The position numbers and the translations under genes were made by a program. A stretch of 64,000 nt of DNA from an uncultured Methylophaga sp. Its GTDB lineage: Bacteria; Pseudomonadota; Gammaproteobacteria; Nitrosococcales; Methylophagaceae. The stretch is from contig CAJXKF010000003.1 in assembly GCA_913055695.1 (NCBI GenBank), positions 62,001 through 126,000 of the forward strand. The letters are read 5' to 3'. The notes under the pieces are model-generated. The model ran no database searches. It was not told where the DNA came from and saw only the letters and a list, made by a program, of their open reading frames with translations. Each line of letters begins with the position of its first letter. Positions within the stretch are counted from its first letter, which is position 1. Shown here in pieces: positions 9,331-18,090 of this stretch.

Positions 9331-9764
9331 TCCCAGTCATCCTCTCTGCCACGGCCATGACCTTTACCCGGGTGCTCGCCATGGTCATCATAGCCACGCC
9401 CTCTACCGCGGTGCTTATGGTCACGGTCACCATGGTCGCGACTGTGTCTCAGTCTGGAAGGCACATGGTCATAATCTATACGCCGCCAGTCATCATCGAT
9501 ATAGCGGCTATATAGCCAGTAGCCGTCATGAAAGCGGTAATAGTGATCATCCAGATAGTAAAGATCGTCATATCCCAGCACTACATAGGCTCCCAGCCCG
9601 GAGTCATACACCAGATCATGATGTCCGTGCTTGGCCCGATAACCATGTGCCGGGGCATGAGGCGGTGGCCCCTGCTCATAACCATAATGATGAGGCTGGT
9701 GTGACACACATGCGCTTAACAACAGCGCTGACAAAGCCGCTAACAGAATAAACAGTCTTCTCAT
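9327..9764 (-). CDS. Histidine/aspartate-rich lipoprotein of unknown function
   Basis: The protein begins with a clear lipoprotein signal peptide ending LLLSAC (cysteine about residue 19). The mature part is unusually rich in His, Tyr, Asp, Gly and Arg. The centre has Tyr/Asp repeats (YDDLYYLDDHYYRFHDGYW). The last 45 residues are nearly all His, Asp, Arg and Gly. Such composition could bind metals or nucleic acid, but no family is recognised. The gene overlaps gloB tail to tail by 4 bp and lies 30 bp downstream of the mscS gene, probably co-transcribed with it. Expression is likely because lipobox and frame are intact. Confidence 0.7.
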   Translation of the reverse strand: MRRLFILLAALSALLLSACVSHQPHHYGYEQGPPPHAPAHGYRAKHGHHDLVYDSGLGAYVVLGYDDLYYLDDHYYRFHDGYWLYSRYIDDDWRRIDYDHVPSRLRHSRDHGDRDHKHRGRGRGYDDHGEHPGKGHGRGREDDWD

Positions 9765-9793
9765 AACCGCCTCCTTAGATCAGGATGGTCTGT

Positions 9794-10597
9794 TCAGTTT
9801 TCCAGCTTCTCCAAGTGTACATCCATTTGCGGGTAAGGGATTGAGATGCCGTTCTCATCAAAGGCGAGTTTTATCTGTTCAATCAGTTCCGAGCGGACCG
9901 GCCAGTAATCATCGGCATTGACCCAGGGGCGGACATCAAAATTGACACTGCTGTCGGCCAGTTCCGCGACACGAATCACCGGTTCAGGATCAGCGTGCAC
10001 CTTGGGATGGCCTTTGACAATGTCGTTAAGCAGGTTCTTGGCTTTCAGCAGATCATCACCGTAACCGATGCCGAAACTCATATCGATACGGCGGGTGTCG
10101 CGGGCCGAGTAATTGGTGATAGTGTCAGCATAGATCTGACCATTTGGCACAATCACTTCGCGGTTATCACCGGTTCTCATGATGGTATTGAAAATCGTGA
10201 TCTGCTCGATGATACCGCTGGTTCCTGCCGCTTCGACAAAATCGCCGACTTTAAACGGACGGAACATCACCAGCATCACACCGGCAGCAAAATTCTGTAA
10301 TGAATCTTTCAGAGCCAGACCGATAGCCAGACCGGCGGCACCGAGGACAGCGATCATTGATGTGGTATCAACGCCCAGCTGATCCAGCGCGGCAATCAGC
10401 ACAAACAGCATCAGCACGGCATTGGCAATCACGCTGAGGAAATTGATCAGCATCACGTCCATATTGCTGCGCACCATCAGCTTGCGTGACAACTTGACCA
10501 GCCATTTGACGACAATACGACCGACAAAGACGATCAGCGCCGCGTATAAAATATTCATCAACCAGAATCCAACAAGACTGTCTGCAGCAGTTTCCAT
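9794..10597 (-). CDS. mscS: Small-conductance mechanosensitive channel, MscS family (first copy)
   Basis: MscS channels open under membrane tension and release solutes on hypo-osmotic shock. The protein (267 residues) has two N-terminal membrane helices and the pore-lining TM3 rich in Gly/Ala (MIAVLGAAGLAIGLALKDS). FRPFKVGDFVE follows at the start of the cytoplasmic beta domain, and IPYPQMDVHL ends the vestibule. Length and motifs are those of E. coli MscS. pyrD lies 1 bp upstream, suggesting co-transcription. A second MscS-family gene sits 1.9 kb away. Confidence 0.93.
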   Translation of the reverse strand: METAADSLVGFWLMNILYAALIVFVGRIVVKWLVKLSRKLMVRSNMDVMLINFLSVIANAVLMLFVLIAALDQLGVDTTSMIAVLGAAGLAIGLALKDSLQNFAAGVMLVMFRPFKVGDFVEAAGTSGIIEQITIFNTIMRTGDNREVIVPNGQIYADTITNYSARDTRRIDMSFGIGYGDDLLKAKNLLNDIVKGHPKVHADPEPVIRVAELADSSVNFDVRPWVNADDYWPVRSELIEQIKLAFDENGISIPYPQMDVHLEKLEN

Positions 10598-10598
10598 T

Positions 10599-11621
10599 TC
10601 AACTCCTCTTTGCGATTGTTTCGACCACTTCCCGTACCAGTATCGGGCCGCGGTATATCAAGCCACTGTATATCTGAATCAGGTCTGCTCCGGCTGCCAG
10701 TTTCGCCAGTGCGTCTTCACCGGACATGATTCCACCTGCGGCAATGATCGGCAAGTGCGGGGGGAGCGCGGCGCGGAACTGACGGACAATGTCAGTGGAT
10801 TTTTCAAATACCGGTGCGCCGCTGAGGCCGCCAGCTTCATCAGCATTGCTGAGACCTTCCACCTCATCTCGTGACATCGTGGTGTTGGTGGCAATAACGG
10901 CATCGATACCGTGCGAAGCAAAGGCGTCGGCCAGTTGCCGGACTTCTTCCACTGTCAGATCGGGGGCAACTTTGACCGCCATCGGCACATAACGGTTATG
11001 CTCCTCAGCCAGGGCCTGTTGGGCCTGCTTCAAAGCAGACAAGAGTGCATCCAGCGACTCACCGAATTGCAGGCTGCGAAGGCCCGGGGTGTTGGGAGAA
11101 GAAATATTGATCGTCACATAATCGGCGTAGGGATAGACCTTGTTAAGACCAATCAGATAGTCGTCGACTGCGTTTTCGACCGGCGTGTCAAAATTTTTGC
11201 CGATGTTGATGCCAATCAGGCTTTTGGTGTTGGCCGCTTTAACCTGCTCCAGCAGATGGTCGACGCCGAGGTTATTGAAGCCCATGCGGTTGATAATGCC
11301 TTCGGCTTCGGGAATACGGAATAGTCTCGGTTTGGGATTACCCGGCTGCTGCCGCGGTGTGACAGTGCCGATTTCGACAAAGCCAAAACCGAGAGCCGAC
11401 ATCGCTTCAATATAATCGCCGTTTTTATCGAGCCCCGCTGCAAGACCCACCGCATTGGGAAACTCCAGCCCCATCACTTTAACCTTGCGCGAGGCCATTT
11501 TGCGGGTCAAAAGCCACGACACACCGGTCATTTCCATCAGATTCAACCCTGTCATGCCCAGGTGATGGGATTTCTCGGCATCGAATCGGAACATCAGATT
11601 TCGCATCAGTCGGTACAGCAT
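10599..11621 (-). CDS. pyrD: Dihydroorotate dehydrogenase (quinone), class 2
   Basis: PyrD oxidises dihydroorotate to orotate in pyrimidine synthesis and passes electrons through FMN to membrane quinones. The N-terminal helical segment of class 2 enzymes is present, followed by GLAAGLDKNGDYIEA. NISSPNTPGLRSLQ contains the class 2 catalytic serine loop, and IIAAGGIMSGEDALAKLAAG is the phosphate-binding region. Length is 340 residues. It abuts the DUF2797 gene upstream (0 bp) and mscS downstream (1 bp), so these three are almost certainly one transcript. Confidence 0.97.
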   Translation of the reverse strand: MLYRLMRNLMFRFDAEKSHHLGMTGLNLMEMTGVSWLLTRKMASRKVKVMGLEFPNAVGLAAGLDKNGDYIEAMSALGFGFVEIGTVTPRQQPGNPKPRLFRIPEAEGIINRMGFNNLGVDHLLEQVKAANTKSLIGINIGKNFDTPVENAVDDYLIGLNKVYPYADYVTINISSPNTPGLRSLQFGESLDALLSALKQAQQALAEEHNRYVPMAVKVAPDLTVEEVRQLADAFASHGIDAVIATNTTMSRDEVEGLSNADEAGGLSGAPVFEKSTDIVRQFRAALPPHLPIIAAGGIMSGEDALAKLAAGADLIQIYSGLIYRGPILVREVVETIAKRS

Positions 11622-12452
11622 TTAAACCACCATCTCCACTTCATAGCCGCTGAATTTGCGCATATTGATCACACCTTTATCGAAGATCAGGTACTGGCCC
11701 TTGATGCCATGTAAGACGCCGCTGAGTTCCGGCGTTTTGTCGAAATTGAATGACGACACCTTAGCCGGGTATTGCTCAACCGGATAGATAATCTGCTGTA
11801 CCTGCTCGCCCGGCAGAGTGACGATACTGTTGTCATCAAACTGCTGTTGCAAGGCCTGAATTTCTGACTCGCATTCAGTGAAAAGACGATCACGCTCGGC
11901 GGCCAGATCAAGGGCTTCGGCATCACCTTTGAGCATTTTGCGCCAGTCGGTACGGTCGGAAACATGATTTTTGAACATCACCTCTACCAGCCCGGACTGA
12001 TAACGGCTTCTCACTCTGAATATGGGTAAAGCCTGGGTCGCACCCTGGTCGACCCAGCGGGTCGGCACCTGATTGATGCGGGTAATGCCCACTTTAAGAC
12101 CGGAACTGTTGGCAAGGTAAACAATATGATCCTGCATACAGACGGCCTGTCCCCAGTCCGGCTCACGGCAGGTACCCTGTTCAAAATGACACAGCTCGGG
12201 CTTGAGAAAACACATATCGCATTGCGCCAGACGTTGTGAGCAGGGGAAACAGAACCCGCCGCTGAAGCTTTTTTTGGTCAGCCGCTGACAGTTAAGGCAA
12301 TGTATTTCGCCCTGGTATCTGAGCGTAACCGTCTGGCCGACCAGCTCATTCATTGGCATTTCCTGTTCACCGAGGCGCATCGCATAGCGCGCCTGGTTAT
12401 CGGCCGGCAAGGTGACGGCCATCTTGGTCAGCTGTCCGCTGAGTCTGCTCAC
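11622..12452 (-). CDS. DUF2797 family protein with Cys clusters
   Basis: The 276-residue protein has an N-terminal zinc-finger-like region with paired cysteines (CLNCQR, CFPCSQR, CDMCFL and further single Cys). A segment VYLANSSGLKVGITR follows, which resembles the start of a GIY-YIG-type fold. A helical part with many acidic residues leads to a C-terminal beta region (GIKGQYLIFDKGVINMRKFSG). This matches my recollection of the DUF2797 family, whose function is unknown. The stop abuts the pyrD start, so it shares that operon. The GIY-YIG resemblance is a visual impression only. Confidence 0.75.
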   Translation of the reverse strand: MSRLSGQLTKMAVTLPADNQARYAMRLGEQEMPMNELVGQTVTLRYQGEIHCLNCQRLTKKSFSGGFCFPCSQRLAQCDMCFLKPELCHFEQGTCREPDWGQAVCMQDHIVYLANSSGLKVGITRINQVPTRWVDQGATQALPIFRVRSRYQSGLVEVMFKNHVSDRTDWRKMLKGDAEALDLAAERDRLFTECESEIQALQQQFDDNSIVTLPGEQVQQIIYPVEQYPAKVSSFNFDKTPELSGVLHGIKGQYLIFDKGVINMRKFSGYEVEMVV

Positions 12453-12516
12453 GGTTTACCTCTGCTTTTTGATAAGGGGCTTATCTTAGCGCAGATGACC
12501 GGCAACCAACAGTCAA

Positions 12517-13365
12517 CTAGGGCCTGTCCTGCTGCTCGGTGTCGGTAATCACCCTGATAGGAAAAGGCTCGGTCACCGAACCGGTATAGAGAGAGCGATG
12601 CGGAAACGGAATTTCAATGCCCTCAGCATCAAAGGCTTCCTTGATTTCTTCGTGAATGCTGTTTTTCAGGTCAATGAATTTCTCCCGTTTCACCCACACC
12701 GAAAACTGCATATCCAGCGATGACTCACCGAAACCCAGAAACACAAAAATCGGTTTGGGTTCATCAAGACATAAGGGATTAGCCTGGGCCACCCGCTCCA
12801 GTACTTTGCGGACCTTTTTGATGTCTTCCTTGTAAGCCACACCGATAGCCAGATCGATACGGCGAATCGGAAAGCGGGTCAGCGTTGTGACCTCGGATTT
12901 AATCAGGGTTTCATTGGGAATACGGACAAACAGGTTGTCGAAAGTACGCAGCTTGACCGAGAGCAAATCTATCGATAGCACCTCGCCGGTAGTAGCGCCG
13001 ACCCGGATCAAATCACCGACTGAAAACGGTCGCTCCGCCACCAGAAACAGGCCACTGATGATGTTGGAAGCAGAAGTCTGGGAAGCAAAACCAATCGCCA
13101 CGGACAAGATACCGGCAGCCCCGATGAGCACGCCCAGATTGAAGCCGATAGCGTTCAGTCCCATCACAACAAATACCAGCAGCACCAGGTAAGCGGCAAT
13201 TCGCCCCATCAGCAACTGTTGATGCTTGTCAAAACGATGTTTGCTCCACTGTTTAACGCCGCGACTGGCCATACGCGCCAGTATCAGACCGACAATAAAA
13301 TAAATCACGGCCTCGGCAATGGAGCCAATCAGACCGGCATCAATTTTGGATAACCACTCATTCAC
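12517..13365 (-). CDS. MscS-family mechanosensitive ion channel (second copy)
   Basis: This 282-residue membrane protein has an N-terminal helix, a second helix (YLVLLVFVVMGLNAIGF) and a TM3-like segment IGAAGILSVAIGFASQTSASN. ERPFSVGDLIRVG then marks entry to the cytoplasmic beta domain. TM3 is less regular in Gly/Ala than in the first copy, and the protein resembles the YbdG/YnaI-like side of the family, so its conductance may differ. The C-terminus extends past the vestibule end IPFPHRSLY by about 20 residues. It is 17 bp downstream of the DUF432-like gene and 64 bp upstream of the DUF2797 gene. Confidence 0.9.
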   Translation of the reverse strand: MNEWLSKIDAGLIGSIAEAVIYFIVGLILARMASRGVKQWSKHRFDKHQQLLMGRIAAYLVLLVFVVMGLNAIGFNLGVLIGAAGILSVAIGFASQTSASNIISGLFLVAERPFSVGDLIRVGATTGEVLSIDLLSVKLRTFDNLFVRIPNETLIKSEVTTLTRFPIRRIDLAIGVAYKEDIKKVRKVLERVAQANPLCLDEPKPIFVFLGFGESSLDMQFSVWVKREKFIDLKNSIHEEIKEAFDAEGIEIPFPHRSLYTGSVTEPFPIRVITDTEQQDRP

Positions 13366-13382
13366 GTTGTTTCAGTCTCCGT

Positions 13383-14180
13383 TTAGCCGAACAGGGCGGA
13401 TATCGCCTTGGTGATTTTGCTTCGGCCAATATCTTCGCGGGCGTTGCAGACCAGCGTCAATTCAGACTCATTTAAACCGCCACTGACCACTTCATCAACG
13501 CTCAGAATCGCATCTTCATTGTCCCGCCGCACCAGAGTGATTCTGGGTGTCCAGAACTGACCGCGGGCATCGGCATAAAGGCTGAGATTGGGCGCCGGCA
13601 CACTGATTTTATCCAGTGTCAGCATCTGATTTGACTGGTTCTGAATTCTGACCTCGATCGCCGCCCTCGCTTTATTATTGGAGATCGGCTTGACGTCGAG
13701 CTGCTCACTGACGAGCGACGCGTAACTGATAACCCCTTCACGGGTATTGGGCCCGAACCAGGAGTCAGAAACCCGCACTGTCGGAATATCCAGCAGGGTC
13801 TGTTCGCCTTCCCCGGTCTGCAGTTTCACCCATAATGGCAGGCAGACAAACAGCGTCACTTCCTGAAACGGCAACAGACTCACCGAGACTTCCGGCCGGC
13901 ATACCACCGGCCGATCAGCCAGCGCCGGCTGCAGGGTCAGACTTGCGGGCAGTTCAGCAAAAACAAAGCGCTGTTCATTTTCCGGTAATGCCGACGGCTG
14001 CTCAGCCACGGTCTCCAGCACCGGCTGAAACTGATTGATATCCTGCTGCCATTCATAAGCCAGCCACCATTGATTGGGCAAGGACTGCAACTGCAGCCAC
14101 AGATCGGCGCAGCGCAGTGTGCGCCGCTCTCCCTGGGTAATGGCAAAATTACCCCACCATTTTGTAGAAAGTTCAGACAT
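13383..14180 (-). CDS. Conserved hypothetical protein, DUF432-like
   Basis: A soluble protein of about 265 residues, without signal peptide or membrane helices. It is mostly predicted beta strand and contains LPFQEVTLFVCLPLWV, DSWFGPNTREGVISY and a C-terminal region ending AREDIGRSKITKAISALFG. Its size, motifs and position next to an MscS channel fit DUF432, a family of unknown function; the assignment is from memory. Start choice is uncertain: ATG 14180 has no good ribosome site, and a TTG at 14195 would add five residues. The 17-bp gap to the channel gene suggests a common operon and perhaps a channel-associated role (inference). Confidence 0.6.
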   Translation of the reverse strand: MSELSTKWWGNFAITQGERRTLRCADLWLQLQSLPNQWWLAYEWQQDINQFQPVLETVAEQPSALPENEQRFVFAELPASLTLQPALADRPVVCRPEVSVSLLPFQEVTLFVCLPLWVKLQTGEGEQTLLDIPTVRVSDSWFGPNTREGVISYASLVSEQLDVKPISNNKARAAIEVRIQNQSNQMLTLDKISVPAPNLSLYADARGQFWTPRITLVRRDNEDAILSVDEVVSGGLNESELTLVCNAREDIGRSKITKAISALFG

Positions 14181-14211
14181 ATAGACGAATGACAAATTTG
14201 TTTACAAGGGA

Positions 14212-14240
14212 AAGACAGATACGAAATCCTTCCTTATAAT
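14212..14240 (+). promoter_or_regulatory. Sigma-70 promoter of mltD
   Basis: A perfect -10 TATAAT (14235-14240) lies 17 nt after AAGACA (14212-14217), which keeps four of six -35 bases. The -10 ends only 10 nt before the mltD ATG, so the predicted transcript would start about 4 nt before the start codon. Confidence 0.55.
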
Positions 14241-14250
14241 AGCCGGAATT

Positions 14251-15846
14251 ATGCAAAAACAAGCCTTTTTCAAAATCGCCCTGGCAGCAGCAACGCTGTT
14301 ACTGGTGGCCTCCTGTAGCAGCACACCTGACAAGGTCGCTGAGACATCGGCGTCGCCGTCGATTCATTCCGCCAAGATTAAAAAGCACCGCCATACGCCC
14401 TGGCAGGAAGCCTACGACGAAACAGCCGATACCGATTCTGACAACACCCTCTCCTCCTCCGACTTACAAGATCCCGATCCGAACCTGCCTGTTACCGATG
14501 TCTGGCAACGTGTCCGTAGCGGCTTTCAGCTTTCCGACTACCGGGACCTGCACCCGGAAACTGAGCGCCACCTGCGCTGGTTCATTGACCACCCTCAGTA
14601 TGTCGGCCGTGTCGTTGAGCGGGCCCGTCCTTATCTCTACCACATAGTAGAAGAAGTTAAAAAGCGTAACATGCCGATGGAAGCGGCTTTGTTACCGGTA
14701 GTCGAAAGCGGTTTCAAACCCTATGCCTACTCCCGCAGTCACGCCGCCGGTCTGTGGCAGTTTATCCCCGGCACCGGCAAGCTTTACGGACTGGAACAGA
14801 ACTGGTGGTATGACGGCCGCCGCGATGTGATCCTGTCAACCAATGCGGCGCTGGATTACCTGCAAAAACTGTATAACGACTTCGGTGACTGGCAGCTGGC
14901 GTTTGCCGCCTATAATTGCGGCGAAGGCACTGTTGGCCGCGCCATTAAACGCAACCAGGAACTGGGCAAACCCACTGATTTCTGGTCACTGGATCTGCCC
15001 AGTGAGACCTCGGCCTATGTGCCCAAACTGATGGCGGTCAGCCACATGGTCAAATTCCCTGCACGCTATGACATCAGCCTCAGCCCCATCGATAACAAAC
15101 CTTACATCGGCATCGTCGATGTCGGCTCGCAAATCGATCTGACGGTGGCTGCTGAAATGGCTGGCATCAGTGAAGATGAACTCAATCATCTCAATCCGGC
15201 TTTCAATCGCTGGGCAACAGCACCCGATGGTCCGCATAAACTGGTGCTGCCGCTCAGTAAAATCGACGGTTTCAAGCTGGCGCTGGCCAAAATGCCGGCT
15301 AACAAGCGCGTTAAATGGGCTCGTCATCAAATTCAGCGTGGCGAATCACTGAGCGTTATTGCCCGTCGATACAGCACGACGGTATCGGTCATTAAACAAG
15401 CCAATCAATTGAGCAGCAATCAGATCCGCGCCGGTGGCCATCTGCTGATTCCGGTCGCCGCAGCTCAGTTAAGCAGCACCACACTGGCTCATGCAGGTCA
15501 GTCCGATGCCGACAGCGCTAAACAGCAGAAACAGCTTTATACCGTCAGAAGCGGTGACACCTGGTGGGATATTGCGCGCAAACATGAGCTTGATGTAGCA
15601 ACCCTTGCCAGCTGGAACAAGCGAACCGCGCATGACATTCTCAAACCCGGCCAGCAACTGGTGATCTGGTCTCAGGCCGCCAAGCGTAAATCAGTCAACT
15701 ACACCATTCAGAACGGTGATTCACTGTGGGCCATCTCCCGCAAGTTCAATGTCAGTGTAGCCGATGTCCGTGAATGGAACGGTCTCAGTGACCGCTCTAT
15801 GCTACAACCGGGTCAGAACCTGAGACTGTATCTCGACGAAACCTGA
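14251..15846 (+). CDS. mltD: Membrane-bound lytic murein transglycosylase D
   Basis: MltD cleaves the MurNAc-GlcNAc bond of peptidoglycan, forming 1,6-anhydro-muropeptides. The lipobox LVASC places the lipidated cysteine at residue 22. The SLT domain has catalytic Glu152 in LLPVVESGFKP, followed by SHAAGLWQFIPGTG and AFAAYNCGEGTV. Three LysM glycan-binding repeats follow at about residues 359-402, 429-473 and 483-528. The length of 531 residues exceeds E. coli MltD (about 450), in part through the extra LysM. There is almost no leader between the predicted promoter and the ATG. trmL follows after 6 bp and is probably co-transcribed. Confidence 0.96.
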   Translation: MQKQAFFKIALAAATLLLVASCSSTPDKVAETSASPSIHSAKIKKHRHTPWQEAYDETADTDSDNTLSSSDLQDPDPNLPVTDVWQRVRSGFQLSDYRDLHPETERHLRWFIDHPQYVGRVVERARPYLYHIVEEVKKRNMPMEAALLPVVESGFKPYAYSRSHAAGLWQFIPGTGKLYGLEQNWWYDGRRDVILSTNAALDYLQKLYNDFGDWQLAFAAYNCGEGTVGRAIKRNQELGKPTDFWSLDLPSETSAYVPKLMAVSHMVKFPARYDISLSPIDNKPYIGIVDVGSQIDLTVAAEMAGISEDELNHLNPAFNRWATAPDGPHKLVLPLSKIDGFKLALAKMPANKRVKWARHQIQRGESLSVIARRYSTTVSVIKQANQLSSNQIRAGGHLLIPVAAAQLSSTTLAHAGQSDADSAKQQKQLYTVRSGDTWWDIARKHELDVATLASWNKRTAHDILKPGQQLVIWSQAAKRKSVNYTIQNGDSLWAISRKFNVSVADVREWNGLSDRSMLQPGQNLRLYLDET

Positions 15847-15852
15847 TCGCGC

Positions 15853-16332
15853 GTGCTGCACATTGCCCTGTTTGAGCCGGAAATACCGCCTAACACCGGT
15901 AATATTATCCGCCTCTGCGCCAATACCGGCGCCAGACTGCATCTGATCGAGCCTTTAGGTTTTGCGCTCGATGACAAGCGGCTGCGCCGCGCCGGTCTCG
16001 ATTATCATGAGTTTGCCGATCTGCTGATTCACCCGGATTATGAGGCTTTTCAACACTGGCAGGGCGCTCGGCGCGTGTTTGCCTGTACCACCAAGGCTCG
16101 CCAGCATCATCATGAAGTGCAATATCAGGATGAAGATGTTCTGCTGTTCGGCCCCGAATCACGGGGTCTGCCTGATTCGGTACTCAGCAGCCTGGCCGAT
16201 GAATGCAAAATCCGGATACCGATGCTGCCTGACAGCCGCAGCCTGAATCTGTCCAATGCCACCGGCATTATTCTGTATCAGGCCTGGCAGCAATTGGGCT
16301 TTGCCGGTGCCAAATCCCTAAAAACTACCTAA
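15853..16332 (+). CDS. trmL: tRNA (cytidine/uridine-2'-O)-methyltransferase TrmL
   Basis: TrmL is a SPOUT-family enzyme that 2'-O-methylates the wobble base of tRNA-Leu. The N-terminal LFEPEIPPNTGNIIRLCANT and the following DDKRLRRAGLDYHEF are nearly identical to the E. coli protein. The knotted C-terminal half has LFGPESRGLP and SLNLSNATGIILYQAWQQ. The start is GTG at 15853, which gives the family N-terminus. A possible substrate tRNA-Leu(UAA) gene is at 44106 in this window. The gap to mltD is 6 bp. Confidence 0.95.
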   Translation: MLHIALFEPEIPPNTGNIIRLCANTGARLHLIEPLGFALDDKRLRRAGLDYHEFADLLIHPDYEAFQHWQGARRVFACTTKARQHHHEVQYQDEDVLLFGPESRGLPDSVLSSLADECKIRIPMLPDSRSLNLSNATGIILYQAWQQLGFAGAKSLKTT

Positions 16333-16371
16333 ACGCCTGAAATCCCGTTCAAAATAACCTGACCTGGTTCA

Positions 16372-16400
16372 TTGTCCGATCGCCCCTGCTGGCTTATGAT
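16372..16400 (+). promoter_or_regulatory. Sigma-70 promoter of the 16442 gene, followed by a hairpin
   Basis: TTGTCC (16372-16377), a 17-nt spacer and TATGAT (16395-16400) form a good sigma-70 site. Directly after it, AAGGCTG-ATT-CAGCCTT with a T-run (16401-16419) could be the 5' hairpin of this mRNA or the trmL terminator. Confidence 0.55.
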
Positions 16401-16441
16401 AAGGCTGATTCAGCCTTTTGATATGGACACCACGAGCCGCA

Positions 16442-18010
16442 ATGAGCTTTCCACTGCCAGCTAACATGCCTTCTCTCAGTCTGAGCATTCCGACCGAGCG
16501 GCATGCTGCCGGCAATGTTGAGCTCAATGAAGAACTGCTGCATCACTGGATCCGTCGACTGCCGGCAGACAAGCCGCTGGAATTTTGTACACGCTACCTC
16601 GATGCCCTGAAACGCTTCAACGCCAATGAAGTCAATCATGTTCAACGGATCAAACTGCTGGATATGTACCGCGTTCCGCTCAATAAGCTGGTTATGAACC
16701 TGTCCATACCCAAACTTCAGCAGCAGGTGACAAACCCTGACAAGCGTCTGAAGCTTATCGACGATATCAGTGAGGCCATCAATCAACTCGCGCGCGGCTA
16801 CAAAATTATCGTGGTCGAAGCGAATGAAGCCAGCAATAATCTCAAACTGAAACCGCTGGTACACATGGCGATCTACCGGGCTATCGAAGCCATGAGTCTG
16901 CTGGCCCTGCACAACTATAATTTTTACCGGACACTGCCGCAGCGCCTGTTCCAGGAGATGCATCAATTGCTGATGCTGACGATGACAGCCGGCATGGCCG
17001 ACAAGCCGGCCTTTGTGAACAGTCAGTACCAAGCCGACTTTTCTGTTCAGCAGCGCTATGTGCAGATCATGCTGACCAGCATCTGTAACCCCTACGGGCT
17101 GGCCTGTGGTGAGGTGCTCCGCTGTTATCAACTGATGCTGCAATTAGCCCCGGCCGCCTCGCTGGAACTGTTACCAGACAATGCCAGGCCTGAAGCCGGT
17201 CAGTTTTATATCAACTGTCTCAGTGATCGCACACCGACACCGTCGGTGCTGCCGCCGCTGGATGATAACTACCGGCCCACCACCTTGATGCTGGATACCA
17301 AACCGATTCTGACCCGGGTCGATAAACTGTTCGATCAGGCAGCGGCGCAAGGCGAGTTTCATCCTGCGGCCGAGAATATCCGGCTACTGCGTCAGCTGGC
17401 GCCTTATCTCAATACCTCCTATCAGCGTAAACAGCCGCGAGTGCCGGTGGAGGGGAATATACAGGCCTATGTGGCGGTGGGCCTCGACGCCATACATCAA
17501 AACGTCTCCAGCCCGATATCCCTTCCTGTAGCAGATGACCCCTGGCTTGACAGAAGCTGGGAAATTCTCAATAAAAACAGCTATGGCTATCTGCTGCAAA
17601 AGCGCAAAATCCGACTCGCCCATGATCTCAAAATCGGTGACTTTGTCGGTATTCTTGAACAGACTGATGGTCAGCCAAAACCCAGCCTCAAACTGGCCTC
17701 GGTTCGCTGGTTACGGACCGATGACTTCGAACAGAGCAAAATGGGCGTCAAATTTATCCATGGCGATGCCATTCCGGTGTTTTTTTCCGTCGCTGACAGC
17801 GAAACACGTCAACCGGCTTTTTTAATCCGGGAAAATACTTTGCAGCAGCAGCCTGCCATGCTGATTACCCGTCATGGTGTTCATGCAGCAAGTGGAGCGC
17901 TCGTTATCAAAACCGGCAAGAAACGTTTTAATTTTACGGTCCGGCCTGACAGGTTGTTAACTCAAAATGACAGTTTTGAATGTTTCACATTCAAAGACAT
18001 CTTGAACTGA
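16442..18010 (+). CDS. Large conserved hypothetical protein, possibly with a C-terminal PilZ-like domain
   Basis: A soluble 522-residue protein with no signal peptide or membrane segment. The N-terminal two thirds look alpha-helical, with many Leu/Gln-rich amphipathic stretches. From about residue 330 the character changes to beta: RKQPRVPVEG holds an RxxxR like the c-di-GMP-binding start of PilZ domains, and WEILNKNSYGYLLQ sits where the second PilZ motif (D/NxSxxG) would be, but the spacing is not canonical. It directly precedes, and is only 80 bp from, a huge GGDEF-EAL protein, which makes c-di-GMP binding plausible but unproven. ATG 16442 is chosen over an in-frame TTG at 16418. Similar proteins occur in other gammaproteobacteria (recollection). 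Confidence 0.7.
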   Translation: MSFPLPANMPSLSLSIPTERHAAGNVELNEELLHHWIRRLPADKPLEFCTRYLDALKRFNANEVNHVQRIKLLDMYRVPLNKLVMNLSIPKLQQQVTNPDKRLKLIDDISEAINQLARGYKIIVVEANEASNNLKLKPLVHMAIYRAIEAMSLLALHNYNFYRTLPQRLFQEMHQLLMLTMTAGMADKPAFVNSQYQADFSVQQRYVQIMLTSICNPYGLACGEVLRCYQLMLQLAPAASLELLPDNARPEAGQFYINCLSDRTPTPSVLPPLDDNYRPTTLMLDTKPILTRVDKLFDQAAAQGEFHPAAENIRLLRQLAPYLNTSYQRKQPRVPVEGNIQAYVAVGLDAIHQNVSSPISLPVADDPWLDRSWEILNKNSYGYLLQKRKIRLAHDLKIGDFVGILEQTDGQPKPSLKLASVRWLRTDDFEQSKMGVKFIHGDAIPVFFSVADSETRQPAFLIRENTLQQQPAMLITRHGVHAASGALVIKTGKKRFNFTVRPDRLLTQNDSFECFTFKDILN

Positions 18011-18090
18011 CAGAATACATAGTGCGAAACCATATTTTCTTTATGGTTTTTCATCGTGGCCTGTTATTATCTGACTCTTTAACCAAGCCT

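Noticed and set aside
16394-17143. 249-codon minus-strand frame opposite the 16442 gene
   Set aside because: No family, no ribosome site, and antisense to a coherent 522-codon gene.
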